From: Phoronis australis
Lineage: Eukaryota; Phoronida; Phoronidae
NCBI GenBank assembly: GCA_002633005.1
Contig: NMRA01000115.1
Span: forward strand, 575,247-639,246
Direction: 5' to 3'
DNA: 64,000 nucleotides
Below, one piece after another: positions 12,610 to 24,340 of this stretch. A program made the position numbers and the translations under genes. The notes beneath the pieces are model-generated. The model did no database searches. It saw nothing but the letters and a program-made list of their open reading frames with translations, and had not been told where the DNA came from. Within the stretch, counting starts at the first letter, position 1, and every line of letters starts with the position of its first letter.

Positions 12610-13960
12610 TAGAAAGCTATATCGGCGATTTAGAAGGAATTTCATTGTCATCTGTCAGCAGAGTATACATTCATGCAAATAGGTCAAATGTCAAATTTTT
12701 ATACTTTACAATAATTTATAATGAAGTGCAATTTATATAGTGCTTTCGCTGACTCACTGGAATGTATTTAATATTAAGAGATTTAATTGTCATCAAATAC
12801 ATACTGGCAATTTTTTAGACAAGTTTTAGTTTATCTAGATATGAAACAGTGAACAGTGTCAGCAGTTTTCAGAAAGGAGACATTTTCGACTTCAGGATGC
12901 TCTGTGAAGAAGGTAGATTCTTTACAAGGGCGAGTTGATGTTCTCACAAGTTTCATTGTACATAGTATTCAATGTATGCTCTTAGAAGACGGAACCAGTA
13001 AACGGTACACGGCAATTGATCATGTGAAAAGGAAATTGAGATTTGAGAAGCGAAATTTTAAAGCAGTTTCGATGTCGGAGGTCAATCGCTTGACTAGGGT
13101 TTGAGTGACGAATGCGTACAACGTGCGCTTATACTGCTGGCTGAGGAGGAATATCTTGGAGCCCCCTGTGTTTGTTCTACCTTGGTGCTCCCGGATATTA
13201 TTAATCACCTGGATGTCTGTATATTCTTACCCAGCTTAGGTAGACTTATCCTAAAGTTAGTTGTGTTGAACGTTTGTCTTTGAATGCGCGTGTTTGTCGG
13301 GTGTTGGGTTGGGTACTGGTAGATTAGTGTATTTGATAAAATTGTTTAGCACTTTCATGCAAAACCCAAGATATTAACGTTAAGAAAAACTTTGATTTAA
13401 GATGCGTTATTCATTTCATAACATCGAATACATATCTGTTTTGTACGTAATATAATGGTCTAGCATTATACTGAGTGATACCAGTGCACTGTTTTACGAC
13501 TTAAGTTTTGTATATTCCTTTGTTCATGTATGTTTTCCAGTGTATCAATGACTGGATAATTAATGAAGATTTCGTTGTATTTTCCACCCAACATTTCGTG
13601 AAACCGGAATTGTCAGCGGACATTGTGAAACATGCAACATCATCTAAATGGAATCGATGTTTGTGAACACGTCCTTCGTACCGTTCATGCTTGGAATTTT
13701 CCTCTTAAGAGGAGTTCCTCTTTTCAGCTTCGATTTTCAGTTTCTTGTTTTTTTTTTGCCTCTTTTTGTTATTATATTGACTTGCAAAAACCTTTATCTC
13801 AGTTAAAGTTAAAACACAGAAAATATTTGTATCACACAAACCTTATGTGGAAATGTTCCTCTTTTTGTCATTGGTCATCCCTAGCCCTGGCCGTTGTATA
13901 AGTGTTATGATTCATCAGTTACTTACGCATGACTATTTTTTGTGATCATTTGAAATAAAA
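12610..13960 (+). other. TGIF 3'UTR with poly(A) signal AATAAA at 13954-13959
   Basis: After the TGIF stop the sequence is AT-rich without a recognisable exon. The first canonical AATAAA on this strand that I find is at 13954-13959, giving a 3'UTR of about 1.35 kb if it is used. No transcript evidence is available, so the end is inferred. Confidence 0.45.
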
Positions 13961-14039
13961 TCGTCTACTTCATCGTCAGTCATAGTGGATAAGTTTTGAT
14001 TATTTAACTCAACTAGCGTGGCCTAATTTCCGGTACAGA

Positions 14040-14078
14040 TTTTTGACCAACCACTGATTGGCAGTGGTTGGTCAAAAA
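14040..14078. repeat. Perfect 17-bp inverted repeat, 5-base loop
   Basis: TTTTTGACCAACCACTG at 14040-14056 is followed by ATTGG and its exact reverse complement at 14062-14078. It lies about 80 bases after the proposed TGIF poly(A) signal. It could be a cruciform-prone remnant of a mobile element or a structured 3' end; nothing decides between these. Confidence 0.75.
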
Positions 14079-14225
14079 CCTGGTTGGCAACCATATGAAT
14101 GATGGGTGGCAACCTTTCTCGGTTGTTTGTCTGAGGAGATTTTGCTCTATTGCGCAGATTGAGCTTACTCTGGAAAGCGTTTGGAACATTTTTCCTCAAT
14201 TTTTATGAGAACAAGGTTGTAGAAG

Positions 14226-14549
14226 CAGGGGCGGATCCAGGATTTTGAGTTGGGGGCCCAGGGCACAGAAATAACCAGAATTTCGTCACATGCGCGAGCT
14301 CAGCCCAAAGTAGAGATGCAGAGTTCTCGAATTTTTGGGTTTGTGTTTCTTATTTACTAAAAAACATTTACTAAAAAACGGTAAGCGGGGTTTGTTCAAG
14401 GCCTGTGCATTGTGCATTCGCCCCCCGAACATCCTGGGTGCGCGCATATGCTACTCAGCAATTCGAATCCCGAACTCCAAAATGGTATCTGGGAGAATTT
14501 TAGGGGGCTATGGCCCCCTTGTTCCCCCCACCCCCTAAATCCACCACTG
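14226..14549. mobile_element. MITE-like element starting CAGGGGCGGATCCAGG, with 5-bp target duplication
   Basis: The left end CAGGGGCGGATCCAGGATTT and the right end CCCCCTAAATCCACCACTG are inverted repeats with G- and C-runs inside. AGAAG occurs immediately outside both ends (14221-14225 and 14550-14554), as expected for a target-site duplication. The 324-base body has no transposase. A left-end-like fragment (CAGTGGCGGATTTTGAGG) recurs near 24477, followed by a poly-C run containing the window's only undetermined base. Confidence 0.6.
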
Positions 14550-16599
14550 AGAAGTATCATTTCTTGAAACCGAAATGATGGGACCAAGTCCCACGATGCA
14601 ATACATTGTGTGTCTGATCGGCTGGACCGTCCCTGTATATGTAGCTTTACCTGCTTCTGGCATCTTTGCACGACGAGTTAGATGGTTAATTTACATACCC
14701 GAGTTGGGAATAAAAATCGGCGGGCGCCTCTGGTCATCGATCACGGTTATCAGAAGTACAGCGGGTGTACGCTCCTTACTCGGATCGGCTCACTGCACAA
14801 CATTTGCAGAGTTATTATTTTTAGTAAGTTCATTTTTTAGAAATCGGTGAAGAGGTTCCAAATAACTTCTCTTGTGTGCACCCAGCCTAAAAATGAGGGA
14901 GTTTGAATTTTTGAGAATGTGGACCTTTTACGAAGATTCACGTGTCGTGTTCAGAGCCTTGAATTGTGCATTCGCCGAATTTTGGTAGTTCCTTCATTTT
15001 TAGTTGACTTTTGTCTCAATTTCTACTTTTTCGGAGTTTGCTGGCATCAAAAGCCGGCAACGCAGTGGTTTATTCATTGGTGGCTTCTCAAAAATTTGCA
15101 CTTTCGAGCACTCCAAGGCATTACAAATTGTATCTAATGAGACGGACTTTGTTTCAGTTTCATACTAGCATTGGTTAGGATCATTTTAGGAAGAGAGTAA
15201 TTCATTTTGAAACAGAACGCAGAATAATAAACGTCTACATGGCAATTCGCTAGGTGCCAATCCCTATTTAGTCAAGAGCTCGTGCGAGGAAGACTTCACG
15301 GGTCGGATCGTTAGGTTTCACAGGCTATCAGTTCGAGTCGGAATACACTGATCAAGAAATACTAGAGAGGCGCCGTGAACATGCTTAGGCAACGGAACGT
15401 ATGGATAGTTCTCTGGTAAGCGGGAATTTGTCAGAGAAATCACTGTCGACGAAATGTCGGCAACACACGGAGATGTTTCACGGCCTCATACTTGCTATTA
15501 AGAGCATACTTTTCATTCTTCACTACCGCGAGCCACTCCCTATGCATTTTGAGCTCTCGAGGAAGTCGAAAAACGATATATCCGCTTTCTTCGCAGCTTC
15601 ATAGTTCGGACAAGCGGGAACGATGCACCGCAATAGAGCGGCATTCACTCTGCAGACGAACCACTGACGTCCCTGCGTCGCTTCTCACCTTCCTCACGGG
15701 TTAACGCGACGCCTCTCGGCAAGGTGAGGTCGACCGTATAAGAGGCGATGTGGATATAGACCGATTAAGAAGGTAAAAAAGACTAATTATATCGGGTTTC
15801 ATTCACCTTTAAAGAGTTCTCGCCATGCATGTTCTTATTTTTTGAGGTTTTAGTTGGCTAATATGAAAAGAATATAAAATCTAATAAATGAGCACTTTTT
15901 ATGTTAAATAGTTGCGAGTTCTTTTAACTTTGAAGGAAAATTAGTTATTTCCAAGTTTCCCACCAAATGCTGTGGTGAGTGGAAGATGTTTGGTCACTTG
16001 ACAATCACAAGCAATGGCGGAACACAGTAGATCATAAGACGAGGACGATTTTGAGCGAGAGCTGGACAATTAATATGTAGACAGAAAGGAGAGTGGACAG
16101 GTGCATCACACTCAAAGACTTGACGAATCAGACAATGAATTCGATTTCCCACTCAGCGAACTTTCGTCAGCTTTGAGGCCGTATGAACTCGATCCACTCG
16201 CACGAGAAATCCTGCAGACTTAGTGAGTCACAACCAACTGAACCACGGGGTGGTCAATATTCACAAAATGACACTTACTGTAATCACTGACAAAGGCCAC
16301 AGAAAACCTGGGTGGAATGAGCATGGTCTAAAAAACTTTCGTAGCACTTGATCTGGGCCGGGGTCGAGGCCTTACCCTAGGAATGGGAGCAGTTTGTGTT
16401 GGACGTGACACAGGCGCTGCAAGGGTACGTGCATAGGTCACATTCATGTCCACGGAACTAGGAAACTTTAAAACTGAAGTCGCTATTCCTCTATTTTCTC
16501 GATTTTGGGGTATTGCCGGAATTCACAACTGTGATCTGCAGTGCAATAAAGGAAGGTTTTAAAGATGCTGACAATGTACTAACTTGTCATATGTGGTTT
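14550..16599. other. Intergenic DNA, nothing recognised
   Basis: Short open frames occur on both strands but none has a domain, a good splice context or a coherent composition. No RNA gene was recognised. Confidence 0.35.
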
Positions 16600-17800
16600 T
16601 AATCACTCTGTTTGTCGATTGCCTATGTATTTTCAGTTCTTTGGTGGATTTTCATGAAATTTGCCAAAAAGGTTTCTATTAAGGAGACTGTGATGACTTT
16701 CCATTTTCAGATGGATTTTACGTATTTAGCGCCGTCTTGTGGTCCGATTTTTAAATTTATGTGTCAACTTTGGCGTCCTCCTCTCTAATCGCAAAACTAC
16801 TCGAAGGACCATAATAATTGAAAGATGTGTTCTTGGCGAGAAGACCCTGGCTGATGTTGGTTTTGGTACTACTGTGGCTCAACAAGGTTTTGTGTCCCGT
16901 GCTGCTTAAATCTTGTGCAGGATTTTTCCGAGATGTGGCCGGTGTTTGCCTATGACACTCACAACGGATAACTACTAGTTTAGGATCAATCCCACTGCCG
17001 CTGCGCACCATAGTGAGTTGCATCTTTTTTATTTGCCGCTGTATTTTCGGGTGGACTTTCGTGACATTTGGAAAACAAATGCTTTTATGAGACGTTTTGA
17101 CCGGATTCGACGTATTCTGCACCAGATAGTTGTCATTTTTAGTATTTTCGAGTTCGTTTCCGACTCTTATGATCCGCTAAAGTACTAAACGGGTAATGAT
17201 GACTGCATATGTATGTTGCTCATGAGAAGACCAGAACTGGCGTTGATTTTTCGACGGACCTGACAACTGTAGCGTTTGGTTGTTGAGATTTTGTCATTTG
17301 CGTTCATGGCTGTATCAATTTAATCATTTGCTGGATTTTTGTGCCAACTGTTTTCCTATAAATGGGACAAAGGCCTGCCCGACCTTTGGACGGGGCTGAA
17401 TACCGTTACGCCCTCTAGCGCAATTTTAGTTTTTACCTTTGCTTCCGTACCTTCAGATTTTCATGAAATCTGACTAACAAGTTTCTGTTTTGGAGATGAC
17501 GGTATTTTTCATTTTGGGACGGTTCAACGTATTCTGCTTCACCTAGTGACCATTTTTATTATTTTCGAGTCAGTTTTTGATATCCTTCAAAGCACCCATA
17601 GGATCATAAGAGTATTGGTAACACCACAACTAGTGTTGATTTTCAGACGGGTCTTACTGCTGTGGTGCCCTTAGTGGAAGTTTGCATCTGCAGCTGTATC
17701 TCCTTACCCCTTGCAGGATCTTTGGGAACTTGGCAAGTGCTTTCCTATTAACATGACAACAGCTGTGCCTTCTGCCGTCTTCCTGAAATACTGAACATTT
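16600..17800 (-). repeat. Degenerate, inverted copies of the 59.7-61.2 kb tandem-repeat family
   Basis: Reading the minus strand gives the hallmarks of the repeat at 59690-61190: CACTAG followed by a G-rich GGCG-type word, TTTCATGAAAAT-like words and ACTCGAAAATA-like words at roughly 150-base spacing. On the plus strand these appear as CACCTAGTGACCATTTTTA near 17540, GCCCTCTAGCGCAATTTTAG near 17410 and GCGCCGTCTTGTGGTCC near 16730. The copies are much more diverged than those at 60 kb. Open frames within the block, including 121 codons at 16757-17122, are chance products of the repeat. Confidence 0.5.
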
Positions 17801-20800
17801 ACAGAACGAAGCGCATCGGACACACACAACAAAAATCGTTGGTCACCTTGCATTCAGTACCGTACCATGAACATTGTGAGCGTTAACTATTCCCATGATT
17901 CAACTCTTCGAAGTGGCAGTTCAATCATTTTCAGTGGCAGCCATTTTTAGCGTTCGCAAGTAAGGTCGCGAGCGAGATGTTGCAATTGCAAAAGCATGGT
18001 CTTAACTCGCTCACACATGAGACACCTATTCTTCCAACTTTGTTTCATAAAAAGATTTTTTCCAAGTCAACTCTTTTCACACACCATGACTTCAGGTTGC
18101 ATCCACCAATCGGAGAGAGCCGTGCACTTGCCTCCCTCATCACCACGACACGCGTGAACCTGTTGATACTATATGTGAATGTGTTCACCTGTCACACGTG
18201 TCTATTGGTGGTGAACAATTGGGTGGGTGTGTGCCTGATACACTATCGTTTCTGTCTGTGTCACCGCCGTAATCGTCACTAATGCACATATTAAATGACC
18301 AGCTTAGGCTAAATATATGTAACAGCCTGTCCGAACATTACAACTGAACGCAGTGCAATGGTAAACAAGTGGAGATAAAAAGGTTTATTTTTGTCTCAAC
18401 AATATAAATTCATATATCCACCACTCCTCTTAACATCCACCGTGCACTGATCTGACACCAGGCAATCCTGTCGGAAGGCTGTGAAACTTAAACGAATTTG
18501 TAATGTGGCAGCACAGTCTAAGTATGTGGCTTTGACGTGTACACGTGCCGATTTAGACGCACGTCAGTCTACTAAAAAATAATTATACCTGTTCGAATTC
18601 GTCATGTTGAACATTTCGTAAAATAGATCTTGATCAGGATTTCGCACTCACTGCCGAGTTTGCCCGTCATGGTCAGCCGAAATAGTTGAGGATTCATTTT
18701 CATTAACAAAATATATTAGTTAACTATTCTGGTACTGTGCTACCTCACAAAGCCGGAGAATTCGAGGATAACATATGTCCCAAATAAGCACTCATGGACT
18801 CAAATGAACACTATAACATGATTTTGCCCGCGATAAGGTCTACAGTTTTACGCCTGACTTTGCTGATCATGTACCACAATTCAAGTATTTTTATTTTATA
18901 AATGATTCTTATGTTTAACAACTGTAATTTTTTAATTTTTAAATTTGTCATTTAATGTCCTTTTCTGAGAAGGTAGAACAGGCTGACTGTTGCCTCACAA
19001 CTTAAACTCAACTCTTGTAACGCAGTGCGGGGCTTGATTTTGAGATTTAGTTCTACAGTGCAAATCAGGTTACTTGTACTGTTGTACTGCTTGAGAACAG
19101 GATATAGTTTCAGTAAATTATAGTTGTCACAACGTGGTAGATTTCACTTCAAGACATTGGACTATCTGCATACAGTAGAAAACGTTTTACACTGCGTCTT
19201 CATGAAAGGTGACACCAATACCGGATGTGCAACGACAAAAATTGTCTTAGGCTATGAACATGTCAAATACCGACACTATGTCATGCGGTGAAACTTCCCG
19301 TTCGTTTTTTCCTTCCTGGTTTTTCCTTACAGCGCTCTCTTGTGTATTTTTTACGAGTCCACACAGGGGAGCTTCCCCTGTTCTCTCACCCTAGCATTCA
19401 CACAGGTAAACCTGTATGACCAAAATATTTATCCTTGTGCGCCCGTATTTCTTGTCATCTAATATATTACAATTCTTATTTATCGATGTATGTGTTTGGA
19501 TTTTCGATACACTTAGCATTGTAGCTATTTTGTTCTGTCAAGCTAGTAATACAGAATTGTTCACAGTCTTTATTCCGTTACGTTCATACCTTCGGAACAA
19601 AACTCTACTCTCAACTGAACATAGATAAAGTAACTCACCCAGCGACATAATTAAAAGACACACGATATATTTCGAAACATACTTGTTTCATTCTCAGCTG
19701 AAGATAAAATGACGTAGTAATGCCACCACAGAGCATAAGCTGATGACACACACAGTGGGACACGGCGGGTGTGAAATACTGTAAAGAATGACTAATGAAG
19801 GTGGGTAACAGGAAAGTCACGCAAACAAGTGTAACGTGCGGCGCCACCCTGCTAGTAAGGTCACATTTTCTTTTGTAAATGGTAATCCAAAGTTGTCAAA
19901 CTGAAGTGCACTTCTCATGTCAATATCCATCCTTGTACACTGAACATCTAATAAGCATTAATTCAAAAACCTGAGTTTAATTCGCTTCAGTGGTAGAGTG
20001 TGCGCCACACAGACTAAAGGACTTTTGTTCACTTGTTATTTGACTGCCCCAGGGTGCGTAAGTGTGCAGAGGTTTCGTTACTGTGGACTATCTTGAATGG
20101 ATGTGAAAGCAACAAGTTAAGCGATGAAAGTATTCGGTGAACTTGCGCTCGCTACCTTCACATAGGGTTGGGTGAAAAGATCGTTGAAATTCAAATACAA
20201 GATAATTCTAAATGTTGTTTTTGTTCATTAATTTGCACAGTATTCGGAACAGCAAATCGATTAAAAACGAATCTACCTGCTGGAGGCATTTTAAGTACTG
20301 CTAAAAGGCATTCTAAGTTACTAAATAATAAGCCACAGGTCACAGTCCAGCTATGGTATGGGAACAAACTTGGTAAATTCAACATGATCAGGATGAGGTA
20401 AGATAAACCGGAAAATGAAGAGAAAGACGAAGAAGGAGAAGAAGTTGAACAAAAAGAGTGGAGTACTAATGACCACACGCATGATGGGAACGTAAAAGCA
20501 GCATCAGAGGAGACCAATAAACGTCAGCACTGCGGGGCCATGCACTAACGTTAAGTTAACAATGATGTTTTCTCGGTGTCAACGACCTTTAGGACAATTT
20601 AAAAGCGAAGGTGGTTTTAATATCTCGTTTTGTTATTTTTGTCTTGTCCCATTTATTACATGTAGGTTGTCTTATTTAGCGTATTTTGGGGAGCATCTTA
20701 TGTGAAAGTTTAACTTCAGTGTTATGCCACCTTCAAAATGTTGACAATTGCGTGTTGTAATCCTACTCGTATACAGTTCGATAGCACATTTGCCGAAAAC

Positions 20801-21650
20801 TTGACAAACTATCAGAATTTTGAAATTACGTTATTGTAAAACTGTACCCAGTCTACTATGGACAAAGAATTTTGGTGTTGAACTTTAGACATAGCAGAAA
20901 TTTCAATGGAGGTCATAGGTTAAAATGCTTCGAATGAAGTTAACAGGACGCGGGCAAGGAGCTCATCTGACAATAAAGCATACTCTGTCTATAAATTTTA
21001 AATAATTGGGTTGTTGTGTTTCAAGTAAGTGCCTTGATAGGTCTGAAATTATAATTTTATGACGAATAAATATATTTATTTAGTGCTTAGAAAAAAGGCA
21101 TTTGAAGAATCTAACCGGTGCTTGTTTGACAAAAATTATTTTCGGTAAAAATGAATTTTGAATTGATGTCAGTGACTCTTGTGGATCAATGTTTCATACG
21201 AACTCACTGTCTGGCGTTTTTTTGCCACGAATTACACAGTAGGGGGCGCTTAGGCTAATCCGAAAGGCGTTATGGTTCGTTTGTTAGGATGGTTGTTGAA
21301 ATAATACCATGTAGTAAATGGACTTGACAGTGCCATCACGATCTTCAGGCGATCGAAGTATTTTACAACAGAAAAATTATGAGATCCTTTTTCGCATAGA
21401 AAAACGCATATTCAACAATAAACTTAGACACCACAGGACAATATATCTGAGTTGCAGATTTCAAATCGGAAAAGACATAAAACAATTTGTTAAACGAAAT
21501 TTATTATGAAAGGATCAGGGTGGTTACCATTTTAAAAACATAAACCAACTGCTATTAATCAGCGTTTCGTCCAAGCAAACTGCTGAGTTTGACCATTTAC
21601 CGCTATAAAATCGGTGCGTACTTGATTAAAATGAGAAGTGATTTACGGAT
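17801..21650. other. Intergenic DNA, nothing firm recognised
   Basis: The region is AT-rich with scattered short open frames. A word resembling a tRNA A-box (TTCAGTGGTAGAGTGTGCGC, near 19986) has no matching B-box or cloverleaf, so no tRNA is called. A 77-codon frame at 20168-20401 ends near a donor-like GTAAGATA but has no recognisable domain. Confidence 0.3.
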
Positions 21651-21771
21651 TTGTAAAGAACTGACATTTGGTTATTGCAATAGGTCATGATCAGTGCATG
21701 AAATAACACACAGTGACATGCCAACTTGTAGAGACTGATCGGAACCAATAACGAGTGGTCAGTTCTTTATA
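21651..21771. mobile_element. MITE family B copy (AAAGAACTGAC...GTTATTG termini)
   Basis: The left end TTGTAAAGAACTGACATTTG (then GTTATTG) and the right end CAATAACGAGTGGTCAGTTC (then TTTATAA) are inverted repeats of about 27 bases around a core of about 65 bases. Relatives of this family lie at 25920-26160, 35680-35785 and 57250-57357, and a half copy lies near 36011-36090. Confidence 0.6.
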
Positions 21772-21783
21772 AGCCTGGCGTAC

Positions 21784-21916
21784 GTTCAGTAACGCTAGGA
21801 CCTACGCTGTGACCTAGCTAAAATTAAGTCAGTCACGTGTTTTCATTGAAAATACATGGCAGTGACTCCCGTTATCTCGCGAAGTCTTGCTTTTTTGCTA
21901 GATCCTAGCGTTACTG
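21784..21916. mobile_element. MITE family A, second copy
   Basis: It starts GTTCAGTAACGCTAGGACCT and ends AGATCCTAGCGTTACTG. This is the same terminal repeat as at 11230-11375, with a similar length and a diverged core. It begins about a dozen bases after the family B copy, so the two elements are nearly abutting. Confidence 0.65.
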
Positions 21917-22893
21917 CACAGGAGGCTGGTTTCATTTCCATTTTGACTACGGAGTAATTTGAGACCACTTTCGTAACACCAAGTGGTTTAAATCAAAAGT
22001 TTGTTTTTTGTGTTGGAAAGCATTTCACTACTGTTTAGCTGTCAACGTTTAATTCCTAAACGAATTGCTTTGGGGTTGAAAATTATTCCCAGGCTCAACC
22101 GATCTTCAACTTTTTTCGATTTTGCTGACAAGTCACGTCATAGGAGATGCCTATGCATACTTGCGCCATTTTCGACTTCGCAATTCTTTGGTTGGCCAAC
22201 AGTCTGAAGCGCGAACAGTGGCCCAAAGATGATATCGCGTGTTGTTTTTTTTTAATTATCTCGGGATCTCGAGATTACGACTTACTAATCTCGAGATCTC
22301 GATTCTATCAACATAGTCTGTTTTCAAATGCCCACCGGCCTCAACTAATAAGTAGTTTGGATAAAACACGTTGCTAACTAAATTGAATGCATGGTCAGAG
22401 GCGCCGAGATGGGGTGGATAGGAGGGCCCACAACCCCTGGGGACAATGGCATTTAATAGGGCCCGTCGGTGAAGGAGAAAAGGCAAAAAGCGACACAACA
22501 AAATACAACAGTTCCAGAGGGTTGGGCTGGTTGGCCTCGGTTGGCAAGGATAATAAAGGGTGAACCGATTTTCAGCGGCATCCTTGCCGAAAAATGGTTT
22601 GAGTAGCACCCGAGCAAAGCTGTAGTATTAAAGCTGGCGGTTCCTACTTATAATGTACTCCAAGAAGAACCTTTTCAATCGTACTACTTAAACCCTCACA
22701 TTTCTGAGCCTTGACATGGTAATGGGCACATCACTTTATCATATAATTCAAATGGCAGGTGCACTGGAAAATATACATTTTATGCAATAAGGTAAATGAC
22801 TAAACTTTCAACGTTTGTAAAAGCACATGCGTGAAACCGGGTATAAGTAAATGACAATATTTATAAAACAACGAAATTTTTCAACTGCAAGAT

Positions 22894-22924
22894 GTTTCGA
22901 TGTCTCATACATCATCATCAGGAC
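22894..22924 (-). ncRNA. Hammerhead-ribozyme-like core, probably from a Penelope-like element
   Basis: The minus strand reads CTGATGA, then a small stem-loop (GATGT...ACATC), then GAAAC. This is the order and wording of a hammerhead core (CUGANGA, stem II, GAAA). Penelope-like retroelements are known to carry such minimal type I hammerheads in their terminal repeats, and decayed Penelope reverse transcriptase is present at 63.3-64 kb. I could not pair a convincing stem I or stem III, so this may be an inactive relic or a chance resemblance. Confidence 0.4.
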
Positions 22925-23914
22925 AATCAATCGAGGCCATCTACAGTCTTGACCCACAAAGTGCATAGTGGAGCACAGGACACATCATAGCAACAAAACA
23001 TCAACGACAACGCTTATGTTTAGAACATCCCTCTGGCGTCATACTCATAAACTAACATAAACTAACAGTGAGCTGGGAGTGTAGGACCAAATTTCTGTCT
23101 TAAATCTTCATTTTCAAGAAACAGACCCCTAATGCATTGTTATCGTTGTGGCTCAGCAGAAGACATTGTCTGGCAAGGGTGTCATTTCCTGTCCGGTAGA
23201 CTATGAACGTTCAGGACACTATGATTGTTGCTTAGCCTCGGAGGATTAACTCTTGCATGATGTGCAGTGCTCCCCACACCATAAATCCTTGGGTGTCAAG
23301 ATTTTGACACTTGCGACGTTAGCTTCGTTCAGGAAAGCCATGGGCGCGCAGTCCTTTTAGTTCAAATCGAAAATACATTCAAGTTCGTCGCTGTATTGAC
23401 TTCCTTATTTGGACAGTCACCTACGTGAACTGACTAGCCTGGTAGGTGTCGCACCAGTGCAGCGTACATGTACTTACTTACCCTTCTCTGATACAGCGCC
23501 ACCTATACAAAAAGTGCACTGTGAAAGAGTGTAGGTATTACTACAAAGGCTAACACCAGCGCAGTCTATATACGCGGATAATGTGTCGCCGTATTACACA
23601 ATGGAAATCAACATAGAATTTTAAAGTAGACTAAAAACGATTATTGTGATGAGAGGGCCAGTCTGTGTCGTGAGAGGGCCAGCGTTACTCCACGTCATTT
23701 CTAGCTCATGGCGGACCCGAGTCATGGCGGGGCCCGGTTTTCCTCTCAGCCAGCCGATAAGTCTCCGCATTATTCATAATGCTTTGACTTCATCCAGAGG
23801 CAATTTCAACGACAATTCCAACTCCAATTGGGTCTATAAAAGCATCTAGATGTCAAACGCAGTGGGGGGCTAAAGCCTCCCAGCCCCCCCCCCTGTGGTG
23901 CACCGCCTATAGAC

Positions 23915-23983
23915 CATGGGCGGCGCGGCACTGAAAAAGTGGGGGGCTATAGCCCCTCGGCCCCCAATGGTTCACAGCCCATG
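23915..23983. mobile_element. 69-bp palindromic element (CATGGGCGGCG termini), family C
   Basis: It starts CATGGGCGGCG, ends CAGCCCATG and contains GGGGGCTATAGCCCC in the middle. A second copy of exactly the same length is at 36431-36499. The immediately preceding bases 23858-23914 repeat the GGGGGGCTAAAGCC motif and may be a further truncated copy. Confidence 0.55.
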
Positions 23984-24218
23984 TCAAAGCATGCAACTTT
24001 TTTTGTTTAGTCGGGGAAACAGGTAATGTTCCAAAAATAATTTTGAAATTCTGCTAAGTCTTTTCCGTCTGGGCCTATATCTTTGACATGAAATAAAAGG
24101 AGGTGATATGGCGAACGAAGATTTGGTAGAATATGAAATGTTGCCACACGATTGTTGTTTACACGTGAAGAGATTAACTTAGGCATGCGCAGACGCGTCC
24201 ACATCATAGATTCTTGGG

Positions 24219-24340
24219 TAGAGTTCAGTAACGCTAGGACCTACGCTAAGACTTTCGGCTTAAAAGCAAGACTTCGCGATATTACGTGAGCGATTGCCGT
24301 GTATTTTAAATGAGAACATGTGATTTTGGCCATATTTTTC
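24219..24340. mobile_element. MITE family A, copy lacking its right end
   Basis: The sequence TAGAGTTCAGTAACGCTAGG plus the following bases matches the left end of the copy at 11230 exactly over about 29 bases. It is followed by a related AT-rich core, but no matching right terminus was found. Confidence 0.5.

Noticed and set aside
19981-20040. tRNA-like A-box word (TTCAGTGGTAGAGTGTGCGC)
   Set aside because: No B-box, acceptor stem or cloverleaf follows at the right distance.
20168-20527. Candidate exon ending at GTAAGATA near 20399
   Set aside because: No homologous protein is recognised, the opposite strand is open over most of it, and no matching acceptor or downstream exon was found.
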